Part shown: one piece after another, positions 8,611-17,501 of the stretch
Layout of the letters: every line of letters begins with the position of its first letter
Numbering within the stretch: the first letter of the stretch is position 1
From: Mycobacterium sp. 852002-50816_SCH5313054-b
Lineage (GTDB): Bacteria; Actinomycetota; Actinomycetes; Mycobacteriales; Mycobacteriaceae
Reading direction: 5' to 3'
Length of the DNA stretch: 34,754 bases
Assembly: GCF_001667185.1 (NCBI RefSeq)
Contig: NZ_LZIC01000064.1
Span: 1 to 34,754, forward strand
Translations under genes and position numbers: made by a program
Notes under the pieces: generated by a model
Told to the model about the DNA's origin: nothing
The model's input: only the letters and a program-made list of their open reading frames with translations
Databases searched by the model: none

Positions 8611-9720
8611 ATGTCGAAGCGAACCGTACTGGTGACCGGTGTGAGCGGCGTCGTTGGGCGCGCCGTCGCCGCGGAGCTGGACGACGAATATGTCATCGGG
8701 CTGACGCACCGGGACCACGACGTGGCTGGCGTCGATGAAACGGTCGGGGGCGATCTGTGTTCCGACCGCCTGGGACTTGACGACCGGGCATGGCATGAAC
8801 TCGCCGAGCGCGTCGACGTCATCGTGCACAGCGCCGCCCTGACAACATGGGGGCTGCCACCCGAGCGATATGACGCCATCAATGTGGCGGGCACGCGACG
8901 CGTGGCCGAACTGGCATGCGCAGCGGACGCGCCAGTGCATATGATCAGCAGTTGTTTTGTGCGCGCCGTGGAAAGCCCCTGCGCGGGTTTGCATCCCAAC
9001 AACGTGGTCACCCCGTACCTGCGATCTAAGTGGCGGGCGGAAAAGATCGTCGCGGGCTCGCCGGTGCCCAGTTCGGTTTATCGGGCGACCAATGTCATCG
9101 GGGATTCGACGACGGGGGCGTCGAGCCGGCCGCAGATCGTGCAGCAGATCTCCGACTGGTTTTGCCGGGGCAAGGCGCCCTACCTTCCGGCCCATCCGGG
9201 CAACCGGCTCGACGTCGTACCACTGGACGTGGCCGCCAAAGCCGTCGCACATGCCGTGCGCACCGAGACCTTGGGCAAGCTGCTGTGGCTAACCTACGGC
9301 GACGAAGCGATGACAATCGAGCAGGCCCAACGCATTTTGATCGAGCATGCTCGGGAGGTGGGCCGCCTGGCCGGCGGCGTGGCGATCGTGAACCCGGATG
9401 GACCGCTACCAATACCGCTCGAGAAGATTCCCGGCATATCTCGCCGATTTCTGCGGGTCTTGATCGATGTCAGCGAGGTCACGCGCGCATGCGGGGGTGT
9501 CCTTCCGACTTCGCTGCCTTTCCTACGGGACCGGCTGGGCGTGCCGAACGTCCGTGACACGGAGGCTCTTCGACTTAGTTTGCGCTATTGGGCGGCTCGG
9601 CGCCTGGAAGCTGCGCAGGTCCATGCCGCGACTGCCCCCCGACTTGACCCGCGCCCGATGGCGGCATCAAGTGTCGCTTCGAACACATCGTCGGCTACCT
9701 ATAGAGGAGGTCTGGCATGA
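8611..9720 (+). CDS. NAD(P)-dependent extended SDR, thioester-reductase-like
   Basis: A 369-residue protein with an N-terminal Rossmann motif (GVSGVVG, residues 10-16) and the extended-SDR catalytic pair in YLRSK (Y136, K140). The overall pattern (HSAALTTWG, INVAGTRRVAELA, YRATNVIG) resembles the NAD_binding_4/thioester-reductase group found in carboxylic acid reductases and NRPS release domains. It may therefore reduce an acyl-ACP thioester to an aldehyde or alcohol, or act as a sterol-dehydrogenase-like ketone/alcohol enzyme. The start codon is 20 bases after the FAAL stop and has no clear Shine-Dalgarno sequence, consistent with coupling. Its stop overlaps the next start as ATGA. The last 50 residues are Ala/Ser-rich and probably disordered. 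The substrate is inferred from context only. Confidence 0.75.
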   Translation: MSKRTVLVTGVSGVVGRAVAAELDDEYVIGLTHRDHDVAGVDETVGGDLCSDRLGLDDRAWHELAERVDVIVHSAALTTWGLPPERYDAINVAGTRRVAELACAADAPVHMISSCFVRAVESPCAGLHPNNVVTPYLRSKWRAEKIVAGSPVPSSVYRATNVIGDSTTGASSRPQIVQQISDWFCRGKAPYLPAHPGNRLDVVPLDVAAKAVAHAVRTETLGKLLWLTYGDEAMTIEQAQRILIEHAREVGRLAGGVAIVNPDGPLPIPLEKIPGISRRFLRVLIDVSEVTRACGGVLPTSLPFLRDRLGVPNVRDTEALRLSLRYWAARRLEAAQVHAATAPRLDPRPMAASSVASNTSSATYRGGLA

Positions 9721-10589
9721 CGCAAACCCCAACCTATGAGGGTGCCTCCCCGGCGGCGATCCAACATCACTACGACGTCGGCAACGATTTCTATGCCCTG
9801 TGGCTGGACCCGACGTTGTGCTACTCGAGCGCGCTGTGGGACGGCGACAACGACACGCTGCTGGCCGCGCAGACCCGCAAACTCGACTTCATCGCCGCGG
9901 GAGCACGCGCTCGACAAGCCCACCGTGTCCTCGATATCGGATGCGGTTGGGGCGCGTTACTGCGACGACTCATCGACAACTACGGGGTGCAGCAGGCGGT
10001 GGGACTGACGCTCAGCGAGGCGCAAGCGAGCCACATCGGCCGCGACGAGCACGACCGGATCGACGTCCGCGTCCAGAACTGGATCGATCACCGCCCCGAG
10101 ACCACCTACGACGCGATCGTTTCCGTCGGCGCGTTCGAACACTTCGCCGATATGGGCATGAGCCGCACGCAACGGGTGGAAGCCTATCGTGAGTTCTTCG
10201 CCCGCTGCGCGGATTGGCTGCCTCTGGGCGGCCGTCTTGCGTTGGAAACAACGATTAAAGGCAACAACACGCGGATGAGCCGCAGCACGGTGCGCGACCT
10301 GTTGTTCATCATCGATCGCATTTTTCCCGAATCGGAGATCCCGTGGCTGTCGGAGATCATCGAAGCCAGTGAGCGGCGATTCGAACTGGTCGAAATTCGC
10401 AACAGCCCGCACGACTACGCGCGCACCTGCCGGGAATGGCACCGGCGGCTTCTTGCGAACCGTGACCGGGCGACCGACCTTGCCGGGCCGGAGGTCTTTG
10501 TCGACTACGGACGCTACCTCGACGCATCGGCCGACGCCTTCGACAAGCGTCACCTTGGCCTGGCGTGGCTGATTCTCGAGAGGATCTGA
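9717..10589 (+). CDS. Cyclopropane-fatty-acid-synthase-like SAM methyltransferase
   Basis: 290 residues with the CFA/mycolic acid methyltransferase opening (IQHHYDVGNDFYALWLDP, LCYSSALW) and the SAM-binding motif VLDIGCGWG at 71-79. VGAFEHF follows where the family usually has an active-site glutamate region. These enzymes transfer a methyl group from SAM to a cis double bond, giving a cyclopropane, methyl branch, methoxy or related group. Four-base ATGA overlap with the preceding SDR shows the same operon. With the desaturase three genes upstream this forms a plausible two-step route: desaturate, then alkylate. The protein is close to the normal family length. Product type cannot be deduced without active-site comparison with characterised CMAS, UmaA or BfaB proteins. 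Confidence 0.87.
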   Translation: MTQTPTYEGASPAAIQHHYDVGNDFYALWLDPTLCYSSALWDGDNDTLLAAQTRKLDFIAAGARARQAHRVLDIGCGWGALLRRLIDNYGVQQAVGLTLSEAQASHIGRDEHDRIDVRVQNWIDHRPETTYDAIVSVGAFEHFADMGMSRTQRVEAYREFFARCADWLPLGGRLALETTIKGNNTRMSRSTVRDLLFIIDRIFPESEIPWLSEIIEASERRFELVEIRNSPHDYARTCREWHRRLLANRDRATDLAGPEVFVDYGRYLDASADAFDKRHLGLAWLILERI

Positions 10590-10596
10590 CACCGTT

Positions 10597-11988
10597 ATGA
10601 CCACTGCCAGCTCCACCGACCGGTCCAAAGTGGGTGCGTCAAGTGACGCGTTGGCTCGACACGAAATCTATTGGCGCGAAACAGAGTCCGTTAGTCCCGG
10701 CCCGCCGCTGCGACAGGACGTGCACTGCGATATCTGCGTGATCGGCGGTGGCTACACCGGGCTGTGGACCGCGCACTTTCTTAAGCTCGCCGACCCGGCC
10801 CTCGATATCCACATCGTCGAAGCCGACTACGCGGGGTCGGGCGCGTCGGGGCACAACGACGGCTTCGTTACCCCGACGATCGGGCACAACCTCAGCACAC
10901 TGGTGCACCGATTCGGCGCTGAGCAAGCCAAGCTCGCCTATGCGGTGGTCGGGCGCTCCATTCTCGAGCTCGGCCGCTTTTGCCGCAAATACGGGGTGGA
11001 CGCCGATTACGACACCAGCGGCTACCTTCAGGTGGCCACCAACAAGGCTCAGGTCGCCCTACTGAGACGCGACCTGCGGATCGCCGAGCGGCTGGATTCG
11101 GCCACACAGCCGGAGCTCGTCGAAGGCGCCCGGCTGAAGAGCACGATCGACTCCCCCAACATCGTGGCCGCCGTCAAGGGCGGCGGGGCGCTGGTCAACC
11201 CGCACCGGCTCGTGCGCGGACTGGCTCGAGTGGTGCGCGAGCAGGGCGTGCACATCCACGAACAGACTCCTGCCACGGCACTGCATACAGCATCGGGCGG
11301 CCACCGTGTGACGACACCACACGGCCGTGTTACCGCGTCGAAATTGGTATTGGCGACCAATGCCTATCAACACTTGTTCGAGCGGTTTCGCAACAAGGTG
11401 GTACCGGTGTGGAGTTATGCCGCTGTCACAGAGCCGCTTTCGGACGAGCAGCTCAGCCGGGTCAGCTGGCCCGGCAGAGAGGGCTTCGTCGAAGCGATGG
11501 ATCTCATTGTGTTCGGCCGGCTGACCGCCGAAAACCGGCTGTTGATCGGCGGCGGACCCGTGAGTTACCACTACCGGCGCGATATGGACGTGGCGCGCCA
11601 CATTGACAACCCGGCAGCGACACGTGTTTTGCGCGGTGTGCTCAACCGGTACTTTCCGTCCTGGGGGGATGTGAGATTCAGCCACACCTACGGTGGCTGC
11701 GTGGCGATGACCCGACGCTTCGTTCCCCATGTCGGCAACCTTGGCGACGATGTCTTTTATGGATACGGCTACTGCGGCAATGGGATTGCGCTGACGCATA
11801 CCACTGGGAAGGTGTTGCGAGACCTCATTCTCGGGCGCGAGTCGACTTACACTCGCCTGTTGTTTGTCAACGGAAACGAACGGCGGGTCCCGCCCGAGCC
11901 GTTCATGTACCTGGGGGCCAAGGGGTTGTCAGCGTTGCTGGCCCTACAGGACCGGTATCCGGCGTTCGCAATGAAGGGATTGACATGA
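10597..11988 (+). CDS. FAD-dependent amine/amino-acid oxidase (DAO family)
   Basis: 463 residues. The N-terminal dinucleotide-binding motif IGGGYTG (49-55) follows a 40-residue lead typical of gamma-glutamylputrescine-oxidase-like DAO proteins. GSGASGHNDGFV corresponds to the family GRNGG-type flavin loop, and near the C-terminus YGYGYCGNGIALTHTTG closes the FAD site. The family oxidises amine C-N bonds to imines with release of H2O2. The start is 7 bases after the methyltransferase stop with GAGAGGA upstream, and the stop overlaps the next start as ATGA. In this cluster it may act on an amino-acid-derived residue of the product, for instance on a thiazoline or thiazolidine ring or an amine substituent. 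That role is inferred from context. A primary-metabolism amine oxidase carried in the operon is the alternative. Confidence 0.82.
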   Translation: MTTASSTDRSKVGASSDALARHEIYWRETESVSPGPPLRQDVHCDICVIGGGYTGLWTAHFLKLADPALDIHIVEADYAGSGASGHNDGFVTPTIGHNLSTLVHRFGAEQAKLAYAVVGRSILELGRFCRKYGVDADYDTSGYLQVATNKAQVALLRRDLRIAERLDSATQPELVEGARLKSTIDSPNIVAAVKGGGALVNPHRLVRGLARVVREQGVHIHEQTPATALHTASGGHRVTTPHGRVTASKLVLATNAYQHLFERFRNKVVPVWSYAAVTEPLSDEQLSRVSWPGREGFVEAMDLIVFGRLTAENRLLIGGGPVSYHYRRDMDVARHIDNPAATRVLRGVLNRYFPSWGDVRFSHTYGGCVAMTRRFVPHVGNLGDDVFYGYGYCGNGIALTHTTGKVLRDLILGRESTYTRLLFVNGNERRVPPEPFMYLGAKGLSALLALQDRYPAFAMKGLT

Positions 11989-13052
11989 AATACCGTGTGG
12001 TGCAGTGGAGTACAGGGAACGTTGGCCGGCGCGCGCTGCGCTCCATCATTGCCAGACCCGAACTCGACCTGGTCGGCGTCTGGGTTTCCAGTGAGGCAAA
12101 GGCAGGCAAAGACGCCGGCGAACTCGCCGGTCTGGACCACGAGGTGGGGGTGGCCGCCACAACGGACGCCGAGGCGCTGCTGGCGCTTCGACCCGACTGC
12201 ATTGTGCACACCGCGATGGCCGATGACCGCCTGATGGAAGCCATCGAGGATTTGAAACGCTTTTTGACCGCGGGGATCAACGTCGTCTCGTGCAGTCCCA
12301 CCTTCTTGCAGTATCCGCACGGAACACTCCCCGCCGAGGTGGTCGACCCGATCGTGCAGGCCGCGACGTCCGGTCAGGCCACGCTGTGGGTCAATGGCAT
12401 CGACCCCGGCTGGGCCAACGACTGGCTCCCGCTGTTGGTGAGCAGCGCCTGCGAACGCATCGACCAGATCGTGTGCTCCGAGGTGATGGACTACTCGACC
12501 TTTGACAACCCCACGATCCTTTTCAAGGTGATGGGCTTCGGCGGCCCCCTTGACGAGTTGCCGCTGCTGTTGCAGCCCGGCGTGCTGACCCTCGCATGGG
12601 GCGGCGTAATCCGGCAGCTCGCCGACGGCCTGAACGTCGATCTCGACACCGTCACCGAGAATTTCGAACGGCTACCGACACCGGAGTCGTTCGACTTCCA
12701 CGGCCACACGATTTCCCGCGGAACCGCGGCGGCACTTCGGTTCCGCGTCGAGGGCATCAAAGGCGGGCGCGCGGTAATCGTTCTGGAACATGTCACCCGA
12801 CTGCGACCCGACCTCGCGCCGGACTGGCCTCAACCGACCGGACAGGGCTGCTATCGGGTCGATGTGAAGGGTGTCCCCGACTATTCGGTCAACGTGCAGG
12901 TGGCCACGTCCGGTGACCATGCCGACGGGGTGCTGGTCGGCACGGCCGCCCGGCTGGTCAGCGCCGTGCCCACCGTGGTGCAGGCCAAGCCGGGATTGCT
13001 GACCGCGCTTGATCTGCCGCTGGTCGCCGGACGTGGGATCGTGTCGGCGTAG
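11985..13052 (+). CDS. DapB-like NAD(P)H-dependent oxidoreductase
   Basis: 355 residues starting MKYRVVQWSTGNVGRRALR, the N-terminal Rossmann fingerprint of the dihydrodipicolinate-reductase-like or amine-dehydrogenase-like proteins common in mycobacteria. CSPTFLQYP and GIDPGWANDWLP are further conserved-looking blocks. Known relatives reduce or oxidise C=N/C-NH2 groups, for example 2,4-diaminopentanoate dehydrogenase. It is not a true DapB: it is about 90 residues longer. It overlaps the amine oxidase by ATGA, so the two are co-translated. An oxidase and an imine-type reductase side by side suggests control of C-N redox state in the product, analogous in concept to thiazolinyl imine reductases of siderophore pathways, though those belong to a different family. 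Last gene of the operon. Confidence 0.78.
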   Translation: MKYRVVQWSTGNVGRRALRSIIARPELDLVGVWVSSEAKAGKDAGELAGLDHEVGVAATTDAEALLALRPDCIVHTAMADDRLMEAIEDLKRFLTAGINVVSCSPTFLQYPHGTLPAEVVDPIVQAATSGQATLWVNGIDPGWANDWLPLLVSSACERIDQIVCSEVMDYSTFDNPTILFKVMGFGGPLDELPLLLQPGVLTLAWGGVIRQLADGLNVDLDTVTENFERLPTPESFDFHGHTISRGTAAALRFRVEGIKGGRAVIVLEHVTRLRPDLAPDWPQPTGQGCYRVDVKGVPDYSVNVQVATSGDHADGVLVGTAARLVSAVPTVVQAKPGLLTALDLPLVAGRGIVSA

Positions 13053-13061
13053 GGGCGGGGT

Positions 13062-13083
13062 TGCTGACGGCATGGCCTCAGCA
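13062..13083 (+). terminator. Hairpin after the lipid/NRPS tailoring operon
   Basis: Ten bases after the DapB-like stop, TGCTGA (13062-13067) pairs with TCAGCA (13078-13083). Inside it GGC pairs with GCC around an ATG loop, with one bulged C. There is no U-tract, which is common for actinobacterial terminators. It separates the biosynthetic operon from the ABC transporter genes. Confidence 0.5.
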
Positions 13084-13240
13084 CAATCCAAGCTTTTGCG
13101 AGCGTCGTTCAACCGAGCCCTGGCGGCCGAGCCCCTGTGCAAAGCAGCCGGTTTCGGGTCCCAGCTGTGGTAGGCAGCGGCTTTGCGGATCGAAGCCCAC
13201 ACCTCGGGTCGCGGCGTCGGGCACACCGTCGACCGCATGG

Positions 13241-13267
13241 TCACTTCACACATGCCCAATGAAGTGA
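13241..13267. promoter_or_regulatory. Inverted repeat just upstream of the MacB-like ABC gene
   Basis: A perfect 8-bp inverted repeat: TCACTTCA at 13241-13248 and TGAAGTGA at 13260-13267, separated by 11 bases. It ends 12 bases before the ATG at 13280. It lies in the 227-bp gap that follows the 13062-13083 hairpin. The symmetry and position fit an operator for a dimeric repressor, or a stem masking the ribosome site. No cognate regulator is adjacent. Confidence 0.4.
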
Positions 13268-13279
13268 AATGGTGGAAAC

Positions 13280-14047
13280 ATGGGTGCGAAGTCAGATGCC
13301 GGGGGTGCAGTCTCGGCGGCCAGCTCGTGCGACGGCGAATCCCTGGCATTGCGACTGACCGGGGTGACCAAATCCTACGGCTCCGGTCCTGCCCGGGTAA
13401 CCGCGCTGCAGGAGCTGGACCTGGAAATCCGGACCGGCGAGTTCGTAGTGCTGCTGGGGCCGTCGGGGTCGGGCAAGACGACGCTGTTGAACATCATCGG
13501 CGGCATCGACCAGCCGTCGGGGGGCGCGATCGAGGTCAACGGGGTCAACATCGGAACGCTCAGCCGTAAGCAGCGCACGAACTATCGTCGCGATCAGGTG
13601 GGTTTTGTCTTTCAATTCTTCAATCTGGTACCGACTTTGACTGCGCGCGAAAACGTCGAGATCCTCGCCGAGCTGACCGGGTCTGACACCCAAGCACGCA
13701 GCGCCGCCGCCTTGGAGCGAGTCGGCCTGGGTGATGTGGCCGATCGCTTCCCCGGGCAACTCTCAGGTGGCCAGCAACAGCGGGTGGCCATCGCGCGGGC
13801 GATCGTCAAACGCCCACCTTTGTTGCTCTGTGATGAACCGACGGGGAGCCTCGACTTGGTTACAGGCCGGCAAGTCTTGGCGGCGTTAAGCGATCTGGCG
13901 CGCAACGCGCAGCAGACCATCATTGTGGTAACCCACAATTCGGAGATCGCCCGTATGGCGGATCGCGTCCTGTGGCTTCATTCGGGGGCGATCCGCAAGT
14001 CGGAGGTGGTTAAGGCCCCCGTCGATGCCGCGGAGTTGGACTGGTGA
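13280..14047 (+). CDS. ABC transporter ATP-binding protein (MacB/LolD type)
   Basis: 255 residues with a complete nucleotide-binding domain: Walker A GPSGSGKT (60-67), Q-loop in [18 protein letters not shown], signature [14 protein letters not shown] near 162, Walker [13 protein letters not shown] and a switch His in VVTHNSE. The [10 protein letters not shown] and EPTGSLD forms are characteristic of the LolD/MacB class, which powers FtsX-like permeases that act on lipids, peptides or cell-wall processes rather than classic importers. The stop overlaps the permease start as GTGA, so the two form one complex. The first 20 residues before the conserved domain are variable. The ribosome site is weak (GGTGG about 5 bases upstream). 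Export of, or self-resistance to, the cluster product is plausible. Confidence 0.92.
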   Translation: MGAKSDAGGAVSAASSCDGESLALRLTGVTKSYGSGPARVTALQELDLEIRTGEFVVLLGPSGSGKTTLLNIIGGIDQPSGGAIEVNGVNIGTLSRKQRTNYRRDQVGFVFQFFNLVPTLTARENVEILAELTGSDTQARSAAALERVGLGDVADRFPGQLSGGQQQRVAIARAIVKRPPLLLCDEPTGSLDLVTGRQVLAALSDLARNAQQTIIVVTHNSEIARMADRVLWLHSGAIRKSEVVKAPVDAAELDW

Positions 14048-16383
14048 GCCGCGCGTTGCGTCGCAAAGTCCGCCGCGATGTTTGGCGGGAGCGGTGGCGC
14101 TTCGCGGCGATCGCCGTGGTCATCGCCATCGGTGTGGCGGTATTTGTCGCCGCGACAGATGGTTATCGCAACCTCGACCAATCCTTCGCCCGCGCGTATG
14201 CCAACCAACGTCTCCCGGACGCGATCGTTACCGGACCCGGTGCCGCTGCGCTGCACGACACGATCACCGGTATGCCGGGCAGTCCGATTGTCGAGGTTCG
14301 CCATCAAGCCGATGCGGGCATTCGAGTGCGCGGCCATGCTCTTTATGGCCGCGCGGTGGGCGTGCCCGATGCCCGGCAGCCGAATGTGTCTTTGCTCGAC
14401 ATGCGCGCGGGCAGCCTGCCACATTCCGGGCAGCTGGTGGTAGAACAGCACATCGCCGATCACTACCGCCTTCGTCCCGGCGATACCGTGGACCTGTTGG
14501 GCAAGCAAGGATGGCTACCGGTGCCCGTCGCGGGCTCGGCTCTGTCCACCGAGTACCTGTGGCCGGCGCGCTCTAGTCAGGAGATATTGACCACGCCCGA
14601 GGACTTCGGGGTGGTGTTTCTTCCTGACGGCGACCTGCAACGGATGTTGTCGCAGCCCGTCGAACAGATTGCGGTGTACGCGCGTGACCGCGCCGCGGCC
14701 GGCGCGTTGACCACGGCCACGAGCGACCTGGCGCGCAAAGCGGGTCTGCAATTCGTTCCGCGCGACCAGCAGGCTTCATACCGCACCTTGCAGGACGATG
14801 TCGCCCAATTCGGCACTCTCGCCAGGATCTTGCCGTGGCTGTTCTTGGCGGCGGTCGTGCTGGCAACCTATGTCCTGTTGTCACGCATTGTCGCCGCGCA
14901 GCGCGCGGTCGTCGGAACGTTGATCGCCAATGGGCTTTCGGCGGGCGCGGTCCGCCAACACTATCTGGGATACGGCGTGGCCTGTGCCGCGCTGGGAACG
15001 CTGCCGGGGCTACTCGGCGGTTATCTACTGGGACAATGGATTACGGCGAGGTACGCTCAGGCGATCGCCCTGCCGATGCACGTTTCGTCACCACACCCCC
15101 TTAGCTATGCGCTTGCGGCCGTGGCCGCGGTCAGCGTCGCATTACTGGCTGCTGTGGCGCCGGCCGTTGTTGCGGCCAGAATGCAACCCGCAGAGGCGAT
15201 GCGTGTCGCCCCTCCGATGGACGGGGGCCGTCTCAGCGCGGTCGAACGCCTTGTGCCGGTGCTAGATCGGCTGCCGGTGCGGTGGCGAATGATGCTGCGG
15301 GCCATTTCTCGGAATCGTCGCCGTACGGTGTTCACGGCTGTCGGCGTGGCCGTGGCGGTCGTGTTGGTGATGGTGTTTGCGGGCATGCGCGACACTTTGC
15401 CGGGCATGGTCCATCGCCAGTTCGGTCAGGTCGAGCGACAAGACGGGGAGGTGGTTGTATCGGGCTTGGCCGACCAGGTCGTGGACAGGTTGCGCGCAGA
15501 TCACAACATCGTCGCGGCCGAGCCGTACAGCTCCTATGACGTCACCGTTTCCGCCGGTACGCACCGATATAAGACTCTCGTCGTCGGGCTGGATCCGCAG
15601 ACGCGGATGCATGCGTTCACCGCGCAGTCGGGCGCCGACCGGCTCTCCGATGACGGCGTCCTTCTCGGGTTGGGCCTGCGTGACCTGTTGTCACTGTCGT
15701 TGGGTGACCGCATTGATGTGGTGGTGGCCCCGTCGGGGCAGCGCTTCTCCGAGCGAGTGGTTGGATTCGTCGATGAGCCGTTTTCGCCGGTCGTGTACAT
15801 CTCGGCGAAACGCCTGAAAGCCGACGCCGGTGCCTTGCCGGCTAACGGTGCATTGGTCAAGCTCCGCCCCGGCAGCGACGGGCGCGCCGCCGGTGACCGG
15901 GTCGCCGCCATGCCGGGCGTGGTGGCCTACCGGTCGACGACGTCGCTGGCATCGACGATGCGCGACGCATTCAGCCTCTATGACACTTTGGTGGGGATCA
16001 TGCTGGTCTTCGCCGGCGTCATGGCGGCCGCCATGTTGTATAACGCGATGTCCGCCAACATATCCGAACGGCTGGGCGAACTGGGCGCGCTGCATGCCGA
16101 AGGAATGGGCGCCGGCGTATTGTCTCGTTTGATCGCCTCCGAAAACCTGACCGTGGCTTTTGCCGCGGTTCCATTCGGCGTTATCGGCGGCATATTGCTT
16201 GCTGATCGGCTGCTGTCCACCTATCAGCGGCTCGGCTATCACTTGCGACTCGAGATGGAGCCGGCCACACCCGTAGTCGTAGCCTGCGGGATTGCCGTCG
16301 CGGCTATGCTGGCCCAAATCCCGGCCGTGCGACGGGTTTACGGGATCGATCTGGCGCATATCGTCAGAGAGCGCGCGCTGTGA
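14044..16383 (+). CDS. FtsX/MacB-type ABC permease
   Basis: 779 residues, GTG start overlapping the ATPase stop. A single hydrophobic segment at about 20-38 is followed by a large extracytoplasmic region. A three-helix FtsX block (LPWLFLAAVVLATYVLLSR to LPGLLGGYLLGQWIT) lies at about 258-335, with another helix near 355-380. The second half repeats the layout: a membrane segment at about 425-450, a second outside domain, and a C-terminal FtsX block from about 645 to 765. Two FtsX domains in one chain is the usual build for actinobacterial permeases of this class. They generally transduce ATP hydrolysis to extracytoplasmic work such as lipid or peptide extraction rather than forming a substrate channel. 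The substrate is unknown. Location in the cluster suggests the lipopeptide or the envelope response to it. Confidence 0.9.
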   Translation: MSRALRRKVRRDVWRERWRFAAIAVVIAIGVAVFVAATDGYRNLDQSFARAYANQRLPDAIVTGPGAAALHDTITGMPGSPIVEVRHQADAGIRVRGHALYGRAVGVPDARQPNVSLLDMRAGSLPHSGQLVVEQHIADHYRLRPGDTVDLLGKQGWLPVPVAGSALSTEYLWPARSSQEILTTPEDFGVVFLPDGDLQRMLSQPVEQIAVYARDRAAAGALTTATSDLARKAGLQFVPRDQQASYRTLQDDVAQFGTLARILPWLFLAAVVLATYVLLSRIVAAQRAVVGTLIANGLSAGAVRQHYLGYGVACAALGTLPGLLGGYLLGQWITARYAQAIALPMHVSSPHPLSYALAAVAAVSVALLAAVAPAVVAARMQPAEAMRVAPPMDGGRLSAVERLVPVLDRLPVRWRMMLRAISRNRRRTVFTAVGVAVAVVLVMVFAGMRDTLPGMVHRQFGQVERQDGEVVVSGLADQVVDRLRADHNIVAAEPYSSYDVTVSAGTHRYKTLVVGLDPQTRMHAFTAQSGADRLSDDGVLLGLGLRDLLSLSLGDRIDVVVAPSGQRFSERVVGFVDEPFSPVVYISAKRLKADAGALPANGALVKLRPGSDGRAAGDRVAAMPGVVAYRSTTSLASTMRDAFSLYDTLVGIMLVFAGVMAAAMLYNAMSANISERLGELGALHAEGMGAGVLSRLIASENLTVAFAAVPFGVIGGILLADRLLSTYQRLGYHLRLEMEPATPVVVACGIAVAAMLAQIPAVRRVYGIDLAHIVRERAL

Positions 16384-16559
16384 CGCACCGGCGTGGCACA
16401 CAGACCGGTGATGCGCCGCGCCCAGGTACGTGGACGAGCGGCGCGGCGTCGCCGGTTCGGCCCGACAGACGCGGGAATCGCCGAATCGGGCCCCGGCAGC
16501 GGCCTCCTGCGGTCGTCCCCGAAACCGCGCCGTGCCTGACTTCGTGACGGCCCGCTGAC
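16384..16559. other. Short gap between the two ABC systems with weak inverted repeats
   Basis: These 176 bases separate the FtsX-type permease from the second ABC ATPase. CACCGG (16386-16391) pairs with CCGGTG (16405-16410), and GGCCCGA (16459-16465) pairs with TCGGGCC (16486-16492). Either could form a stem, but in such GC-rich DNA they may be chance. I saw no clear promoter and no ribosome site of good quality. Confidence 0.3.
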
Positions 16560-17501
16560 ATGGGCGCGAGAACCAAGACCCATACAGGGGCTGTCGGCGC
16601 GCCTGCACCCGTGATCGCCACCGATGGCCTGACGCGTCGTTTTGGCAAACGTCGGGGCATCGCCGATGTCACATTCAGCGTGCCCCCGGGGCAGGTGTTT
16701 GGATTCCTCGGCCCAAATGGTGCCGGCAAGTCAACGACGATCCGCCTGCTGCTCGGCCTCTATCGCGCGACCTCGGGTCGGGCCGCAGTATTCGGGTTGG
16801 ATCCCCGCCGGCACAGTATCGAGGTGCACCGTCGGCTGGGTTATCTCCCAGGCGAATTGACCCTGTTCCCGCGGCTTACCGGGAGAGACATTCTTGACCG
16901 CGTGGCTCACATGCGTGGCCATTCCGACCCCCGCTACCGTGACGAACTCGCTGAGCGCTTCAGCGCCGAGCTCGACCGCCCCGTGCGCACATTGTCGAAG
17001 GGCAACGTGCAGAAGATCGGGTTGATGCTCGCGTTCGCGCACCGACCCGAATTGCTCGTCCTCGACGAGCCGACCTCTGGGCTAGACCCGTTGCTGCAGA
17101 ACGAATTCACACGCCTTGTGCGCGAGACTGTCGACGACGGCCGCACTGTTTTTCTGTCCTCCCATGACCTCGACGAAGTGCAACGCCTTGTCGACCAGCT
17201 CGCTATTATCAAGGACGGTCGCATCATCGTCACCGATACGGTTGAGCAGCTGCGCGCTCGATCGCCACGGACTGTCGACTTCCGCTTCGACCATCATGTC
17301 GACCCGGCGCGTTTCCACGACCTCGATTCGGTACGGGTTCTCTCGCACGACTCAACACACATCCGCGTGTCGGTAACGGGGCCGCTCGGGGCACTACTCC
17401 GCGTGGCCGCCGCGCTTGATCCGGTTGACATGACGGCCCGCCCTGTCGGGCTCGACGAGTTGTTCCTGGCCTACTACCGCCCCGATGAGAGCGAAACGTG
17501 A
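16560..17501 (+). CDS. ABC transporter ATP-binding protein (DrrA/CcmA type)
   Basis: 313 residues. Walker A GPNGAGKST is at 51-59, the signature is LSKGN at 145-149 (the Ser-Lys-Gly variant usual in this group), Walker B is LLVLDEPTSGLDP, and the switch His is in LSSHDLDEV. The C-terminal 90 residues after KDGRIIV form the extra domain seen in multidrug, antibiotic and polyketide exporters. The partner permease overlaps its stop codon. The assigned ATG has no obvious Shine-Dalgarno sequence. The conserved domain begins near residue 19, so a start slightly downstream (GTG near 16611) cannot be excluded. Likely role: ABC-2 export of a hydrophobic compound or self-protection. The substrate is not determined by sequence. 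Confidence 0.9.
   Translation: MGARTKTHTGAVGAPAPVIATDGLTRRFGKRRGIADVTFSVPPGQVFGFLGPNGAGKSTTIRLLLGLYRATSGRAAVFGLDPRRHSIEVHRRLGYLPGELTLFPRLTGRDILDRVAHMRGHSDPRYRDELAERFSAELDRPVRTLSKGNVQKIGLMLAFAHRPELLVLDEPTSGLDPLLQNEFTRLVRETVDDGRTVFLSSHDLDEVQRLVDQLAIIKDGRIIVTDTVEQLRARSPRTVDFRFDHHVDPARFHDLDSVRVLSHDSTHIRVSVTGPLGALLRVAAALDPVDMTARPVGLDELFLAYYRPDESET

Noticed and set aside
14025..16608. Overlapping long frames on both strands across the FtsX-type permease (such as 15691-16608 minus)
   Set aside because: They coincide with a continuous, domain-consistent permease gene and show no family motifs. They are typical GC-rich shadow frames.
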